From NCBI RefSeq assembly GCF_938030725.1, contig NZ_CALHIQ010000125.1, positions 1 to 56,923 of the forward strand: a DNA stretch of 56,923 nt, in the 5' to 3' direction. Source of the DNA: an uncultured Fretibacterium sp. (GTDB taxonomy: Bacteria > Synergistota > Synergistia > Synergistales > Aminobacteriaceae). A program made the position numbers and the translations under genes. This document shows, one piece after another, positions 56,317-56,923 of this stretch (position 1 is the first letter of the stretch; the number at the start of each line of letters is the position of its first letter). The notes beneath the pieces are model-generated. The model worked only from the letters and a program-made list of their open reading frames with translations, was not told the DNA's origin and made no database searches.

Positions 56317-56784
56317 ATGAAGATCGGGGACGACGTCGCACACAATATTGCCGCTCTGAGAAGCCGCGTCAACGCGTTCATCACGGATCGCCTGGCGAAG
56401 GAGGGCGTCACGGACCTGCTGCCGCCTCACGGAGCCGTGCTGACGGCGTTGTACGAGAGCGGACCTCAGTCGATGAAGGCCATCAGCGAGCGCGTGAACC
56501 GGGACAAGAGCACGCTGACGGTCCTGGCGCGCAAGCTGGAGTCGCTCGGCTACATCGAGAAGGCAGCGGATCGGGACGACAGCCGGGTCACGATCCTGCG
56601 CCTGACGGAGAAGGGCATCGCCTTTCAAGCGTTGTTCGAGCGCATCTCCGAGGAGCTGCGCCGCACGCTGTGGGGGGACACGCCCGATCGGGAGAGGGAG
56701 GAGTTCTGCCGCCTGCTTGCGGACATGACGGGACGCATGGAGGAGGCATTGGGGGCCGGCAACGCCGGCGCCAATAGAGCTTGA
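56317..56784 (+). CDS. MarR-family transcriptional regulator
   Basis: 155-residue winged-helix regulator: dimerising helices at both ends, a helix-turn-helix at about residues 45-75 (MKAISERVNRDKSTLTVLARKLESLGYIEKA) and the MarR wing DRDDSRVTILRLTEKG. The ATG at 56317 is six bases after the -10 and has no ribosome-binding sequence, so the mRNA is probably leaderless or nearly so. The palindrome in its promoter suggests autorepression, and the same dimer could also affect the divergent D-aminoacylase gene. Its inducer is unknown. Confidence 0.92.
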   Translation: MKIGDDVAHNIAALRSRVNAFITDRLAKEGVTDLLPPHGAVLTALYESGPQSMKAISERVNRDKSTLTVLARKLESLGYIEKAADRDDSRVTILRLTEKGIAFQALFERISEELRRTLWGDTPDREREEFCRLLADMTGRMEEALGAGNAGANRA

Positions 56785-56923
56785 CGTTATTCATACTGTA
56801 GACGCTATTCATAACGATTCTTGGATTTACAATCTAAAAGCAACAGAAGGGGGAGAGAGGAGAAAAAAAGGCCCATAGATGGCAGTTATTCGCTAGAATG
56901 AGTTTTGCAGGCACAAACAGCGA
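56785..56923 (+). other. Non-coding region at the right edge
   Basis: AT-rich 139 bp after marR. GACGYTATTCATA occurs twice, 18 bp apart (56783-56795 and 56801-56813), and CGTTAT/ATAACG form an inverted pair around it; TTGACG (56781) lies just before. AGAAGGGGGAGAGAGG near 56846 resembles ribosome-binding sites. ATG 56898 is open to the edge but has no such site close by. A downstream gene probably begins beyond the window. Confidence 0.35.

Overview
The window is GC-rich, densely packed bacterial chromosome with 43 recognisable protein genes, counting the cinA fragment at the left edge, plus one doubtful 44-codon ORF. No rRNA, tRNA, insertion sequence or CRISPR array was seen. Several features together suggest a member of the Synergistota, possibly near Fretibacterium or Pyramidobacter: a surface protein ending in a Synergist-CTERM-like tail (30288-31139), an AsmA/TamB-type envelope bridge that implies two membranes, a flagellar cap gene with a sigma-28 promoter, many TTG/GTG starts, and genes for amino-acid rather than sugar metabolism. 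This assignment is inference; no 16S rRNA or other decisive marker lies in the window.

Left part (1-12.3 kb): 3' part of cinA, then recA, cheW, a PHP phosphoesterase, an AMIN-domain cell-wall amidase, a GerMN membrane protein, rdgB, secG, a nicotinate phosphoribosyltransferase and the rplM-rpsI ribosomal pair with a long leader and a strong terminator. A short minus-strand group follows: an acidic unknown protein with its own terminator, and a flippase-like membrane protein coupled to an isoprenylcysteine-methyltransferase-like enzyme.

Middle (12.3-30.1 kb): fliD with a sigma-28 promoter, mazG, an oxaloacetate decarboxylase alpha subunit without a biotin domain, then the tight housekeeping run phoH-pgpH-ybeY-corC-cdd-era-recO-glyQ-glyS (c-di-AMP turnover, ribosome maturation, DNA repair, tRNA charging), a radical SAM protein and a GntR regulator.

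Centre (30.1-39.5 kb): a 37-bp tandem palindromic repeat, the CTERM surface protein and the large AsmA/TamB-like gene on the minus strand, then a 0.5-kb AT-richer gap with a cluster of DnaA-box-like sites. Divergent from it run a small unknown gene, topA with a histone-H1-like N-terminal tail, and trmFO. This gap is the most interesting non-coding stretch and a candidate replication origin or DnaA-controlled region.

Right part (39.5-56.9 kb): a secreted alpha/beta hydrolase, then minus-strand mutS2, cvpA and a membrane diguanylate cyclase; a ytfQ-ytfR-ytfT-yjfF-type sugar (galactofuranose) ABC importer; then genes that look like a branched-chain and D-amino-acid toolkit: branched-chain aminotransferase, L-2-hydroxyisocaproate/lactate-type dehydrogenase, AzlC-AzlD exporter, N-acyl-D-amino-acid deacylase. 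The window closes with a MarR regulator whose consensus promoter contains a perfect 18-bp palindrome and seems to give a nearly leaderless mRNA. A recurring extended -10 motif (TGnTAnnnT) precedes at least eight genes.
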